A stretch of DNA of 64,000 nucleotides from Pleomorphovibrio marinus (GCF_003347495.1 NZ_QCXY01000004.1:62001-126000); one strand, 5' to 3'; counted from the stretch's first letter, positions 1 through 8,671 are shown. Notes: generated from the sequence alone by a model not told the origin. A program made the numbers and translations.

Positions 1-302
1 TCCCTAGACCTTCCCCTGCCACTAAGGTTCACCATCACCGCCATATTAAGCTCTTCCATTTCCCTTACCAGCCTGTTCACGGTTTCTTCATGCACGTTCC
101 ACTGATGACTGTGCACGTCTACAAAAGGAAACTTAGCTTTCTTTACCGGGTTTTCAGGCACCACCAAAGTGGAAGGTGGGTTGTATTCCTCAAAACTCAT
201 CTCCTGAGCAAAGGCAGAATACATCATTAAAACCCCAAAAATCAGGAGGAAAAAAAGTACAATAAAGTTGAAGTTTGAGCTTTTTTTCACACAAATATTC
301 AT
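1..302 (-). CDS. Secreted amidohydrolase-family protein, 5' part only
   Basis: The reading frame starts at the ATG complementary to 300-302 and runs off the left edge, so only about 100 N-terminal residues are visible. Residues 1-34 form a signal peptide: a basic stretch, a long hydrophobic core and an AFAQ-E cleavage region. The mature part contains FPFVDVHSHQ, the metal-binding H-x-H strand typical of amidohydrolases (PF04909-like TIM-barrel hydrolases), followed by a helix and a strand. The remaining metal ligands lie outside the window, so the substrate cannot be guessed. The frame stays open to base 1. It is read away from the repeat array to its right, and its promoter must lie between 303 and about 400, close to the first degenerate repeat unit. 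Confidence 0.7.
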   Translation of the reverse strand, partial: MNICVKKSSNFNFIVLFFLLIFGVLMMYSAFAQEMSFEEYNPPSTLVVPENPVKKAKFPFVDVHSHQWNVHEETVNRLVREMEELNMAVMVNLSGRGRSR

Positions 303-392
303 TATGGATTGGTTTATGGTAATTAGAAAACAATTTTGAAGAACAAGTTAACCCTTAAATTTTTCTCCTCTTTTCCGTTCTTGTAAAAAATT

Positions 393-1130
393 AAAAGCAG
401 CCAACTTTTGGAAACCAATACATTCGTGAAAATCCGTGCATCCGTGGCTAATAGAAAAATCCAACTTAACGGATGATATCAACTTTTTGCCACTAATGCA
501 CTAATGGTCACTAATAAATTCTTTAAAACCTGGGTATCCGTGGCTAATTCAAAAACCCACAATAACAATCGATTAAACTTTTTTGCCACTAATGATCAAA
601 TGAACACCAATACATCCGTGAAAATCCGTGTATCCGTGGCAAATTCAAAAATCCAACTTACCGGATGATATCAACTTTTTGCCACTAATGCACTAATGGT
701 CACTAATAAATTCTTTAAAACCTGGGTATCCGTGGCTAATTCAAAAACCCACAATAACAATCGATTAATGTTTTTTGCCACTAATGAACTAATGGAAACC
801 AATACATTCGTGAAAATCCGTGTATCCGTGGCTAATTCAAAAATCCAACTTAACGGATGATATCAACTTTTTGCCACTAATGCACTAATGGTCACTAATA
901 AATTCTTTAAAACCTGGGTATCCGTGGCTGATTCAAAAATCCAACTTAACGGATGACATTAACTTTTTGCCACTATTGAACTAATGGACACCAATACATC
1001 CGTGAAAATCCGTGCATCCGTGGCTAATTCAAAAATCCAACTTACCGGATGATATCAACTTTTTGCCACTAATGCACTAATGGTCACTAATTCATCCGTG
1101 AAAATCTAAGCATCTGTGGCAATAAACTTT
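393..1130. repeat. 96-bp tandem repeat array, left arm
   Basis: Units begin with GCCACTAATG (or a variant) at 489, 585, 681, 777, 873, 969 and 1065, exactly 96 bp apart, with a degenerate unit before 489. Each unit contains a block close to CATCCGTGAAAATCCGTG or a TTCTTTAAAACCTGG variant, then ATCCGTGGC, then an AT-rich tail ending in TTTTT. The GCCAC at the start and the GTGGC about 55 nt later are complementary, so each unit could fold into a long-loop hairpin. The two variants alternate strictly in this arm, giving a 192-bp higher-order period. No open reading frame of note is present. The last unit (1065) decays into the 3' end of the GxxExxY gene. Confidence 0.95.
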
Positions 1131-1154
1131 TTCCTATATTCTTGACTATACTTA

Positions 1155-1532
1155 TCAGTAAATTAGTCGTTTATACTCCAGCTTTCCCCTTCCAAAATTT
1201 ACAAGCAAGCCTAGTTTATTTCTAGAAACCTTCAAGTAGTTGATGGTCTGGGCGATATGTTCATCTGAGAGTACCGACACACACTTTACCTCCAATATAA
1301 TTTTATCCTGTACAACAAAGTCAGCATAAAATTTATGTCGAAGCAAAATACCCCTAAACCAAACCGCATAGTCTTTCTCCCTTTTGTAAGGAATGCCATC
1401 TTGATTAAAAACCAATTCTAGCGCATCTTTATAAACGACTTCAAGAAATCCATGGCCAAGTTCCGAATGCACTTCCATACATTTGCCGATGATTTTATAA
1501 GATTCTTCTTTGTAAATTAAACCTGAACTCAT
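1155..1532 (-). CDS. GxxExxY family protein (PD-(D/E)XK nuclease-like fold)
   Basis: The 125-residue protein carries the family signature: G28-x-x-E31-x-x-Y34 after a predicted helix (VHSELGHGFLEVVY). It also has an arrangement compatible with a PD-(D/E)XK core: D71 in FYADFVV, then E81-V-K83 on the next strand, and Q95 in a following helix. The length is normal for the family (PF13366/TIGR04256), so it is probably full length. The family's function is not established; nuclease activity is an inference from fold. The start is the ATG complementary to 1530-1532, with a region resembling a degenerate 96-bp repeat unit directly upstream, so its promoter is probably repeat-derived. The gene is transcribed against the reading used here for the repeats and has arrays on both sides. 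Confidence 0.85.
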   Translation of the reverse strand: MSSGLIYKEESYKIIGKCMEVHSELGHGFLEVVYKDALELVFNQDGIPYKREKDYAVWFRGILLRHKFYADFVVQDKIILEVKCVSVLSDEHIAQTINYLKVSRNKLGLLVNFGRGKLEYKRLIY

Positions 1533-1546
1533 TGTAAAGTTGTTTA

Positions 1547-2158
1547 GGGATCAAATAAATTAGTATAAATTAATGGATTCGTGGCTGATTCCAAAACCCA
1601 CAATAACAATCGATTAATGTTTTTTGCCACTAATGATCAAATGAACACCAATACATCCGTGAAAATCCGTGCATCCGTGGCTAATTCAAAAATCCATCTT
1701 ACCGGATGATATCAACTTTTTGCCACTAATAATCTAAAGAACACCAATACATCCGTGAAAATCCGTGCATCCGTGGCTAATTCAAAAATCCAACTTACCG
1801 GATGATATCAACTTTTTTGCCACTAATAATCTAAAGAACACCAATACATCCGTGAAAATCCGTGCATCCGTGGCTAATTCAAAAATCCAACTTAACAAAT
1901 GACATTAACTTTTTGCCACTATTGAACTAATGGACACCAATACATCCGTGAAAATCCGTGTATCCGTGGCAAATTCAAAAATCCAACTTACCGGATGATA
2001 TTAACTTTTTGCCACTAATGCACTAATGGTCACTAATAAATTCTTTAAAACCTGTGTATCCGTAGCTAATTCAAAACCCATAGCCCCGAATTACTTTTTT
2101 TTCAGTAATTCACAATTTGGAACCACTAAATTCGAGGAAATCAGTGTATCCGTGGCAT
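1547..2158. repeat. 96-bp tandem repeat array, right arm
   Basis: Units start at 1626, 1722, 1819, 1915 and 2011, with degenerate copies at about 1547 and 2107. Spacing is 96 bp except one 97-bp step caused by an extra T near 1815. The units are in the same orientation as the left arm. Unlike the left arm, four consecutive units are of the CATCCGTG type and only the 2011 unit is of the TTCTTTAAAACC type, so the two arms have been homogenised separately. The degenerate last unit runs to about 2158, leaving only 30 bp before the yehS-like gene, whose promoter must overlap the array. Confidence 0.93.
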
Positions 2159-2187
2159 TAAACATTCCTTTGTCTTAATTTTGAAAT

Positions 2188-2649
2188 ATGAAAAACAACG
2201 ACGTTCTCAGGAGTATTAGATATACCTTTGATTTTGATGATGATACCATGATTAAAATATTTGCAGAGGCAGAGTTGGGCGTGACCCGTGCCGAGGTGTG
2301 CGATTGGCTAAAAGCAGAAGAAGACCCTGAATACAAACCCATCAATGACTATAAACTGGCTACTTTTCTAAACGGATTAATCAACCATAAAAGGGGTAAA
2401 AAAGAAGGAAAACAACCGGTGCCGGAATCCCGGCTCACCAACAACCTGATATTGAAAAAACTAAAAATCGCCCTTAACCTTACCACGGAGGACATGTTGC
2501 AAATCCTGGAGAAAGCAGAACGAAAAATCAGTCCCCATGAGTTGAGTGCTTTTTTTAGACGGCCAGAACAGTCGCAGTACAGGCTTTGCAAAGACCAAAT
2601 TATGAGGAACTTCCTTCATGGCCTTCAATTGGTGTATCGGGGAAACTAA
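2188..2649 (+). CDS. yehS: DUF1456 (YehS-like) protein
   Basis: A 153-residue protein made of two similar halves of about 70 residues. Each half begins with a xxNNxILxxLR/K-x-A-type segment (NNDVLRSIRYTF near residue 3 and NNLILKKLKIAL near residue 85) and ends with FLNGL or FLHGL. This is the DUF1456 duplication seen in E. coli YehS, and length and spacing match it closely. No catalytic motif is visible and the role is unknown; the family is mostly helical and soluble. TAATTTTG at 2176-2183 resembles the Bacteroidota -7 box (TAnnTTTG), but it is so close to the ATG that the message would be nearly leaderless. The gene lies between the repeat array and mnmA. Confidence 0.85.
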   Translation: MKNNDVLRSIRYTFDFDDDTMIKIFAEAELGVTRAEVCDWLKAEEDPEYKPINDYKLATFLNGLINHKRGKKEGKQPVPESRLTNNLILKKLKIALNLTTEDMLQILEKAERKISPHELSAFFRRPEQSQYRLCKDQIMRNFLHGLQLVYRGN

Positions 2650-2740
2650 TACCTTTTTGTAGGTGTTTGTGAGGAATGGCCAGAGTAGAATCCCTAAATT
2701 TGTAAAAAAAACATGGGCCTTTCACCCATTTAGTTAAAAA

Positions 2741-3958
2741 ATGAAGAAAAGTACAAAAAGAGTAGTGGTGGGGCTTTCGGGCGGAGTGGATAGTTCTGTG
2801 GCCGCATATCTTTTAAAAAAGGAGGGGTACGAGGTTATAGGGATGTTTATGAAAAACTGGCATGATGAGTCTGTTACCATCTCTAACGAATGCCCCTGGA
2901 TGGAGGACAGCACAGATGCCATGTTGGTTGCCGAAAAACTTGGTATTCCCTTCCAAGCTATTGACCTAAGTGAGGCTTATAAAGAGCGGATTGTGGATTA
3001 CATGTTCTCCGAATACAAGCAGGGAAGGACACCAAATCCCGACATTCTTTGCAACAGGGAAATAAAATTTGATATATTCCTAAAAGCTGCTGAAAAACTA
3101 AACGCGGATTTTGTTGCCACAGGACATTATTGCCAAAAGGACACCATCCAAAAAAAGGACAAAGTGGTTCATAGACTCCTGGCCGGAGCAGACCCTAACA
3201 AAGACCAAAGCTATTTTCTCTGCCAGCTAAACCAGGAGCAACTTTCCAAAGCCTTGTTCCCAATAGGCCACCTGCAAAAATCCGAGGTACGTGAGATTGC
3301 CAAGGCCCAAGAATTGGTAACCGCAGAAAAAAAAGACAGTCAGGGACTTTGCTTTATAGGGAAGGTTAAGCTGCCTGATTTCTTACAACAACAACTAAAA
3401 CCCAAAAGAGGAGACATTTTGATGATCCCCGCAGAATCACCCGTCTACCAAAAGAAAATGGTGCATGTGGGGGAAGAGCAAATCGAGGAGTTGCAATTAC
3501 CCGAGCTGGAAAGTCTCTGCATACCCAATACCTATTCTTCGGATTTGGGAGAGAAAGTTGGTGAGCACAAAGGGGCACATTATTACACCATAGGTCAGCG
3601 AAAGGGTCTCAATGTGGGTGGAACAGGAAAACCCCTTTTTGTAATTGCCACGGACACCCAGAAAAATATCATCTATACCGGGTTGGGGGAGGACCATCCC
3701 GGACTGCTAAGGTCAGGGTTGTTTGTCCCTTCAAAAGACCTGCATTGGATTAGGGAAGACCTTAGACTGGAACCTTCCCAACAGGCACGTTTCCTGGCAC
3801 GGATCCGGTATAGGCAGCCTTTGACTTGGGCTACCCTGCATATGAAAGACAAGGGGTGCTATATCTTGTTTGACGAACCGCAAAGGGGCATTGCTTCCGG
3901 ACAATTCGTTGCTTGGTACGATGGAAATGAGACTATAGGGTCTGGAACTATATATTGA
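2741..3958 (+). CDS. mnmA: tRNA-specific 2-thiouridylase MnmA
   Basis: MnmA activates U34 of Lys, Glu and Gln tRNAs with ATP and transfers sulfur to make 2-thiouridine in the cytoplasm. The PP-loop SGGVDSS is at residues 13-19, the first catalytic cysteine is C104 in [11 protein letters not shown], and the second is C204 in [19 protein letters not shown] marks the C-terminal domains that clamp the tRNA. At 405 residues it is about 40 longer than E. coli MnmA; the extra length sits between roughly residues 222 and 275, ahead of the YYTIGQRKG motif. The stop codon overlaps the truC start (TGATG at 3956-3960), so the two tRNA-modification genes are probably translationally coupled. Confidence 0.97.
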   Translation: MKKSTKRVVVGLSGGVDSSVAAYLLKKEGYEVIGMFMKNWHDESVTISNECPWMEDSTDAMLVAEKLGIPFQAIDLSEAYKERIVDYMFSEYKQGRTPNPDILCNREIKFDIFLKAAEKLNADFVATGHYCQKDTIQKKDKVVHRLLAGADPNKDQSYFLCQLNQEQLSKALFPIGHLQKSEVREIAKAQELVTAEKKDSQGLCFIGKVKLPDFLQQQLKPKRGDILMIPAESPVYQKKMVHVGEEQIEELQLPELESLCIPNTYSSDLGEKVGEHKGAHYYTIGQRKGLNVGGTGKPLFVIATDTQKNIIYTGLGEDHPGLLRSGLFVPSKDLHWIREDLRLEPSQQARFLARIRYRQPLTWATLHMKDKGCYILFDEPQRGIASGQFVAWYDGNETIGSGTIY

Positions 3959-4704
3959 TGAGGTTGGAAGTTATTTTTGAAGACGAAGACTACGTAGCAA
4001 TAAACAAACCTGCAGGGGTAATGGTGCACAAGACTCCCCTAGAAAAAGACCCCTCTACCCTTTTTGCGGTTCAACTACTTAGGAATCAATTGGGAACCAG
4101 GGTGTATCCCCTGCACCGACTCGATAGACCTACCTCCGGAGTGTTGCTATTTGCCAAGTCCAGTGAGGCAGCATCCCTCTTGCAGCCGGCCTTTGCAGGA
4201 AACAGCATAAAAAAATACTATCTGGCGGTGATCAGGGGTTATGCTCCCGAAGCGCATGGAATCATAGAACAGGACTTGGCAAAGGACCTGAATGGAATAC
4301 CCCAGGAAGCTATTACTGAATACTGGGAATTAAGCAGGTCGGAAGTCCCTATGGCATCTTCGCCAAGGCACCAGACAAGCAGGTATGCACTGATCCGCAT
4401 TTATCCACATACCGGGCGAATGCACCAAATCCGAAGGCATATGGCTCATATCAGGCATTACATTATAGGGGACAGCACACATGGTGACAACAAGCAAAAC
4501 AAGTTTTTCAGACAAGCTTTCGGCCTGCAAGAATTGCTTTTGCATTCCTTGCACTTAAGCTTTCCCCATCCTATATCTGGGGAAACCACCAACATCAAAG
4601 CGGGGTTGCCGGGTTATTTTGAGAAAATGGTGAATACGCTTAATTTAAAATTTTCGGATAAGGACGGCTATTCATCTTCAAAAGGCGAAGATTCCAGGGG
4701 TTGA
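3958..4704 (+). CDS. truC: tRNA pseudouridine(65) synthase TruC
   Basis: This RluA-family enzyme isomerises uridine to pseudouridine. Motif II, HRLDRPTSGVLLFAKS, carries the catalytic aspartate D56. The C-terminal half has TSRYALIRIYPHTGRMHQIRRH, then a HYIIGDSTHGD-type block, which matches TruC (tRNA U65) better than RluA, RluC or RluD; there is no N-terminal S4 domain. The ATG at 3958 overlaps the mnmA stop. A TTG codon just upstream is in frame, but the ATG is preferred. The 3' end overlaps the convergent FAS1 gene by 37 bp, so the last dozen codons, rich in Ser, Lys and Gly, are antisense to that gene. Confidence 0.9.
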   Translation: MRLEVIFEDEDYVAINKPAGVMVHKTPLEKDPSTLFAVQLLRNQLGTRVYPLHRLDRPTSGVLLFAKSSEAASLLQPAFAGNSIKKYYLAVIRGYAPEAHGIIEQDLAKDLNGIPQEAITEYWELSRSEVPMASSPRHQTSRYALIRIYPHTGRMHQIRRHMAHIRHYIIGDSTHGDNKQNKFFRQAFGLQELLLHSLHLSFPHPISGETTNIKAGLPGYFEKMVNTLNLKFSDKDGYSSSKGEDSRG

Positions 4705-5207
4705 AGGACGGCATCTATGATGTGTATGACCCCATTTTGTGCCTCTATGTCCCCAGTCTCAATGGATGCCTGCTGGTTAAAGCTAATTTGAGTACCTATT
4801 TCGGTGACAAAAACTTTCTTTTCAATGACAGAGGTTAATTCATCCGCCAGGTTCAGACTATTGGAACTAGCTTCTCCACTGAGAAGGTGATACCTCAATA
4901 GGTCTTTCAATTGATCTTCGGGAATGTCTTCCAATACCTGCCATTCCTCATGTTCTTCCAAGAAGTTCTCAAAGGCCAGATTGGAGGGGGCTAAGAGCGT
5001 GAAAGGCCCTGAGCCTGCTAATTCCTCTGCCACTTCTGCCAAGTTCATTGCATTTTCAAATAGGTGAAGATCTGGAGTTTCCCCGATTACAGAAGCTATG
5101 GAGCCCGGCTCAATGATCAGAGGGTCATCCGGGGCTTCTATCCTACAAGAAGAATAAAACACAAGGAACAGGACATAATAAATTGCAAATAATCTAAATC
5201 TGGCCAT
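4668..5207 (-). CDS. FAS1 (fasciclin) domain lipoprotein
   Basis: A 179-residue predicted lipoprotein. A hydrophobic N-terminus ends in VFYSSC, a plausible lipobox with the acylated cysteine near residue 21. One FAS1 domain follows: FTLLAPSNLAFENF is the first conserved H1-type block, LLRYHLLSGE the central YH motif, and IEAQNGVIHIIDAVLQP the H2 block that closes the domain. FAS1 domains mediate adhesion or surface interactions; the partner is unknown. The 3' end overlaps truC from the opposite strand. A second FAS1 lipoprotein with two domains lies at 50094-51050. Confidence 0.88.
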   Translation of the reverse strand: MARFRLFAIYYVLFLVFYSSCRIEAPDDPLIIEPGSIASVIGETPDLHLFENAMNLAEVAEELAGSGPFTLLAPSNLAFENFLEEHEEWQVLEDIPEDQLKDLLRYHLLSGEASSNSLNLADELTSVIEKKVFVTEIGTQISFNQQASIETGDIEAQNGVIHIIDAVLQPLESSPFEDE

Positions 5208-5296
5208 AAATAGTATTGGTAGTTAAAAACCAATTATCAAGAGATGTGCCGAAAATCCGAATATGTTAAATATGGGGGTGTAATTTCTATTTCACC

Positions 5297-6607
5297 TTAT
5301 TCCACGGTAATGTCTACAGGAGCAGAAGTATATACCAGTTTCCCCTGGTCAAAAACTTCCAAATAGATAAAATAATCCCCTTTTTTGGGAGGTTGCCAAG
5401 AGAGAGGCTCACTAACTTCTCTTGTTTCTACTTCCTCATTTACCCTAAAAACTATTTGCGGATTTTCCAATCGTTCCAAAAACATTCCCGTAAAGGCCAC
5501 CTCTATAGTTTCCCCTTCTTTAAATCTGTTTCCGTCATTGGGAAAAGTAATTGTAAGGGAAGGTTGTTCTAGTTCATCAATCTTTAAATACTCTCCTTGC
5601 GTACTGACTTTTTTGAACATTTCATATACTTCCCTGTCATCTTCAATGCCATTGAATTCAAAAGGCATATTCTGATTGGTGGCACTATGCATAAAACCCC
5701 AAGCAGCGCCGTGATATACAGCGAGAGCCAATGCAGCAGCACCTTCCTTTCCTACCTTGTCGTCTTCATTGCATACAATTGGCTTTCCATGTCCCTTAAG
5801 TGCGTTGATCTTGTCCCCATAATCCGCCAGAGAGGTATTGTTAAAATGAATGAGTATATAGTCCACCTCAGGGATAAGGGCATCGGGGAACCTGCCATGT
5901 CCCAATCCACTGGTGCTCACCAGCAGTCCGGGATGATTTTTTTTCGCAGTCCGGATAAGGTCTATTTGCCCTTGGTCACTGATCAACCAGTCCGCATCAG
6001 GCCATCCCTTAAAACCACCATGAGGAAACTCATTGGCCACCTCTAATATTACATTGGTATAGCCTTTTTCTTTGATCCACTGGGCTGTGTTTTCTACGGC
6101 ATTAAGTATACTTTTCTTACTATCCAGCGCATATTTGTGTCCTCGCTGTCTTTGGTAAAAACAAGAGAGGATAACCACCGCCCCTAGTTTGTCATTGACT
6201 TTAATCACAGATTCTACCCTATCCAGGTAGGAATCCCTTAACTTTCCATCAGGTTCGTAGGCGGAATTTATCGCCCCTTCATAACCTGGCATTCCACCTT
6301 GTAGGGAAATTACAAAGGCATTTACACCTTGGTTGACGTATTCCGGTAACTTAGCGATAAACATCTCTGTATTCTGTTCAGGATCGAATTTCCCGACCTT
6401 ATCCCTCCATTTCTCCCCCCTATCTTCAAATACCGCATTCACCATACGTACATTCATCAGCAAACCTTCCGCAGGGGATCCCGGATTGACCAATTCCCCG
6501 TTGATATGCCATTTTTCATCCTCAATACTTACCCTAGTTTGAAAGGAAGGTTCCTTGGCATGGCAGCCCAACAAAATAAACAAAAAGAGCACAACATTAT
6601 TTCTCAT
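5297..6607 (-). CDS. Glycosidase-like TIM-barrel lipoprotein with C-terminal Ig-like domain
   Basis: A 436-residue predicted lipoprotein with lipobox LLGC at about residue 14. The central part reads as a (beta/alpha)8 glycoside-hydrolase-like domain: an N-terminal NVRMVNAVFED strand, GVNAFVISLQGG, VILSCFYQRQRG, and VILEVANEFPHGG, which resembles the N-E acid/base strand of GH5/clan-A enzymes. VCNEDDK, in a later strand, is a candidate second carboxylate. From about residue 350 the protein turns into a beta-sandwich (SLTITFPNDGNRFKEGETIEV), probably an Ig-like or carbohydrate-binding module. No exact GH family can be assigned by eye. It is followed by the FAS1 lipoprotein gene 89 bp downstream on the same strand. 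Confidence 0.6.
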   Translation of the reverse strand: MRNNVVLFLFILLGCHAKEPSFQTRVSIEDEKWHINGELVNPGSPAEGLLMNVRMVNAVFEDRGEKWRDKVGKFDPEQNTEMFIAKLPEYVNQGVNAFVISLQGGMPGYEGAINSAYEPDGKLRDSYLDRVESVIKVNDKLGAVVILSCFYQRQRGHKYALDSKKSILNAVENTAQWIKEKGYTNVILEVANEFPHGGFKGWPDADWLISDQGQIDLIRTAKKNHPGLLVSTSGLGHGRFPDALIPEVDYILIHFNNTSLADYGDKINALKGHGKPIVCNEDDKVGKEGAAALALAVYHGAAWGFMHSATNQNMPFEFNGIEDDREVYEMFKKVSTQGEYLKIDELEQPSLTITFPNDGNRFKEGETIEVAFTGMFLERLENPQIVFRVNEEVETREVSEPLSWQPPKKGDYFIYLEVFDQGKLVYTSAPVDITVE

Positions 6608-6682
6608 TGTATTATATTTTTAAAACCCATCCACTCCCCTATTCATAATTCTTCATTCCCCCGTCTGTAATTCGTAATTTAC

Positions 6683-7105
6683 TTATTCCGAATTCCTTCC
6701 TCCAAAAAGCTGGGCAAATACCCTCACATTGAGATAGAAATCCTTCAAATCTAAAGCCTCCTTTGCATCAAAAAACCGTAACGCCATGCATTCCGTGCTA
6801 GGGGTGAAATCCATATGCTCTAATTCAGTTTTATACAATACATTCACAATATATTGACCATGCGGATTAGTACAAGTAAAAAAATAGCTGGGCTGTTCTT
6901 CAATTAGGGTAACCCTGAGCCCCATTTCTTCCCATATTTCTCTCTTTAATCCTTCCTGTGGCGACTCCCCAAAGTCCAGGCCTCCTCCAGGAAGTTCCCA
7001 CTTGCCGTTCTCCTCTTGCACCAACAAAAACTTCCCCTCCCTGTCCAACACCAGAGCCTTAACACTAACCCTGTAAAAACACTCCGGAATTTTGAAATGT
7101 TCCAT
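6683..7105 (-). CDS. NUDIX hydrolase
   Basis: A 140-residue NUDIX protein. The 23-residue NUDIX box begins at GGGLDFGE and continues through REIWEEMGL, with the Gx5Ex7REUXEExGU spacing intact, so metal-dependent cleavage of a nucleoside-diphosphate-linked substrate is expected. The substrate cannot be read from sequence. The ATG at 7105 is chosen because it is 2 bp after the upstream nitrilase-family stop codon; an earlier in-frame start would overlap that gene. The tight spacing implies cotranscription with the 7108-8058 gene. Confidence 0.88.
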   Translation of the reverse strand: MEHFKIPECFYRVSVKALVLDREGKFLLVQEENGKWELPGGGLDFGESPQEGLKREIWEEMGLRVTLIEEQPSYFFTCTNPHGQYIVNVLYKTELEHMDFTPSTECMALRFFDAKEALDLKDFYLNVRVFAQLFGGRNSE

Positions 7106-7107
7106 TA

Positions 7108-8058
7108 TCAACTTTCCTTTAACCAAGCTACTTTTTGATGTGAAACGTGACTCTTGCCTATGATGTCCTTATAAAGTTCAGGCCTACGGGCCTTGATATA
7201 CCTGCTCCCACCTGCCATCTCCAATTTTTGCGGGGTAAGGGTTGCAATGACAAACTCATCCTTCATGCTTCGGCATTCAGCTATGACATCCCCAAAGGGA
7301 TCAATGATCATGCTGCACCCATTTTTTAATTGGTCGTCGTCCATTCCTATTGGGTTTGAAAAAATAGCATAAACGGCATTATCGTAAGCCCTGGCAGGTA
7401 GCCACTTCATCAACCAGGCACGGCCTTTAAGACCATCAAATTCCATCCGAAGAGAAGTTGGGTCCTCTTCCTTGTTGTACCATAGTTTTGGGTCCACAAA
7501 ACCCGCTCCAGGACGGCTAGATGGGGTACACATGGTGACATGCGGCATAAAGATGATATCCGCACCAAGAAGCTTGGTTGCCCTTACGTTTTCTATAATA
7601 TTGTTGTCGTAACAAATCAGTATCCCACATTTCCACCCTTTCCACTCAAACACACAATAACTGTCCCCCGGGGTGATGTGGGGATTAATAAAAGGGTGCA
7701 GCTTATGGTACTTTGCTATCAGGCCAGTCTTATCCACGGCCACATAGGACTTATAGACACGGTCTCCTTCCCCCCTCTCAAATAAACCAGCCAGCACCAG
7801 CATATCGTGTTTTTGGGCTATTTCAGTCAACCGCTTTACACTAGAACCCTCAGGTACTGGCTCCGATATATCCAGCATTTGCTGCCGGTTCAACTTTCTT
7901 GCAAAAGTATATCCGGTAATGGAACATTCATGAAAAGCAATAGCTTGGGCACCACGTTTCGATGCCGAAGCAGTAAGCTCTTCAATTCTTTTTAGGTTAA
8001 ATGCTTTGTCTGCACTTCTGTTCTCAAATTGCGCAGTAGCTATTCTGAGTGGTTTCAT
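7108..8058 (-). CDS. Carbon-nitrogen hydrolase (nitrilase superfamily)
   Basis: A 316-residue cytoplasmic enzyme of the nitrilase superfamily. The catalytic triad is visible in order: E in FHECSITGY, K in KYHKLHPF, and C in GILICYDNN, in the usual spacing. It should hydrolyse an amide, carbamoyl or nitrile bond, but the sequence does not separate these branches. The start is set at MKPLRIATAQ (8058), because the conserved first beta strand (RIATAQFE) begins there; the eight residues upstream look like untranslated leader. A long imperfect hairpin (8083-8114) lies just upstream. A second member of this superfamily, with a twin-arginine signal, is at 44208-45248. Confidence 0.88.
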   Translation of the reverse strand: MKPLRIATAQFENRSADKAFNLKRIEELTASASKRGAQAIAFHECSITGYTFARKLNRQQMLDISEPVPEGSSVKRLTEIAQKHDMLVLAGLFERGEGDRVYKSYVAVDKTGLIAKYHKLHPFINPHITPGDSYCVFEWKGWKCGILICYDNNIIENVRATKLLGADIIFMPHVTMCTPSSRPGAGFVDPKLWYNKEEDPTSLRMEFDGLKGRAWLMKWLPARAYDNAVYAIFSNPIGMDDDQLKNGCSMIIDPFGDVIAECRSMKDEFVIATLTPQKLEMAGGSRYIKARRPELYKDIIGKSHVSHQKVAWLKES

Positions 8059-8082
8059 AAATCCTGATCCGAAATAAAACAA

Positions 8083-8114
8083 ACATCCGTGACTCTAGAT
8101 AGAACCACGGATGT
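8083..8114. terminator. Inverted repeat between two minus-strand genes
   Basis: ACATCCGTG at 8083-8091 is perfectly complementary to CACGGATGT at 8106-8114, with a 14-nt loop. It lies after the small secreted-protein gene and before the nitrilase-family gene, so it could end the former or structure the leader of the latter. No strong U-tract follows on the minus strand. The arm shares the CATCCGTG core of the 96-bp repeats at the left end. Confidence 0.4.
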
Positions 8115-8142
8115 AAGTAAATCAAAATTCATCAAAAATCCC

Positions 8143-8514
8143 CTATTTGTCCGATTCGGATTTTTTTGTTGGGGGAGTTAAATAAAATTTACGCTGTGGA
8201 AAATATTCCGGGTCTTTGGGTTGCCTCATCTCATTTTTCTGCATTTCCTCCTCTTCCGGCAAATTGGGGGACATACCCGGAAATACTTTAATAGGTGGCA
8301 TCATAATGGGTTGTAATAAGTCTATGTCAGATGGTATTTTCATTTCCGTGAGGGTGATTTTATTAGAAAGTAAATCATCGTACTGAAACGATTCCGCCTC
8401 TTGGTAAAAAGGGCCATCGGGATCCATGGGCTGTTCAAATCCAACTACATCCTGCCCTGAACAAATGCCAATGGCAAGGCAAAATAAGGTTATTGGGAGT
8501 ATTGTCTTTATCAT
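8143..8514 (-). CDS. Small secreted protein of unknown function
   Basis: A 123-residue protein starting at MIKTILPITLF (8514). Residues 1-20 form a clear signal peptide ending near ICSGQ. The mature part is acidic, proline- and methionine-rich (PIMMPPIKVFPGMSPNLP) and low in predicted secondary structure; the tail is basic. I recognise no domain. It has its own intergenic region on both sides and is probably monocistronic. An earlier in-frame ATG at 8550 would precede the signal peptide with twelve unlikely residues. Confidence 0.6.
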   Translation of the reverse strand: MIKTILPITLFCLAIGICSGQDVVGFEQPMDPDGPFYQEAESFQYDDLLSNKITLTEMKIPSDIDLLQPIMMPPIKVFPGMSPNLPEEEEMQKNEMRQPKDPEYFPQRKFYLTPPTKKSESDK

Positions 8515-8652
8515 GGTACAATGGTTTGAAATGAAGCACCTTTCAAACAAGATATGGCATAATTGTTTACTATCATAACATTTTATCTTTTTTTTGCAAA
8601 AAAAAGTTATGTGAGGATAGATTTACAAGTGGCAAAAAAGGAGTATGAAAGG

Positions 8653-8671
8653 AAAATAAGCGGCTTATTTT
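8653..8671 (-). terminator. AT-rich stem-loop after the carbohydrate cluster
   Basis: AAAATAAG and CTTATTTT pair across a CGG loop, with A/T tracts on both sides, about 80 bp beyond the stop of the 8750-10402 gene. Just beyond, at 8574-8611, a T8-GC-A8 palindrome is flanked by CATAAC and GTTATG. Either could terminate the long minus-strand cluster. Neither has a GC-rich stem, so the call is tentative. Confidence 0.4.

Noticed and set aside
393-2158. A CRISPR array in the 96-bp repeats
   Set aside because: The whole unit is repeated rather than a short repeat with unique spacers, and no cas gene is nearby. It is a tandem repeat array.
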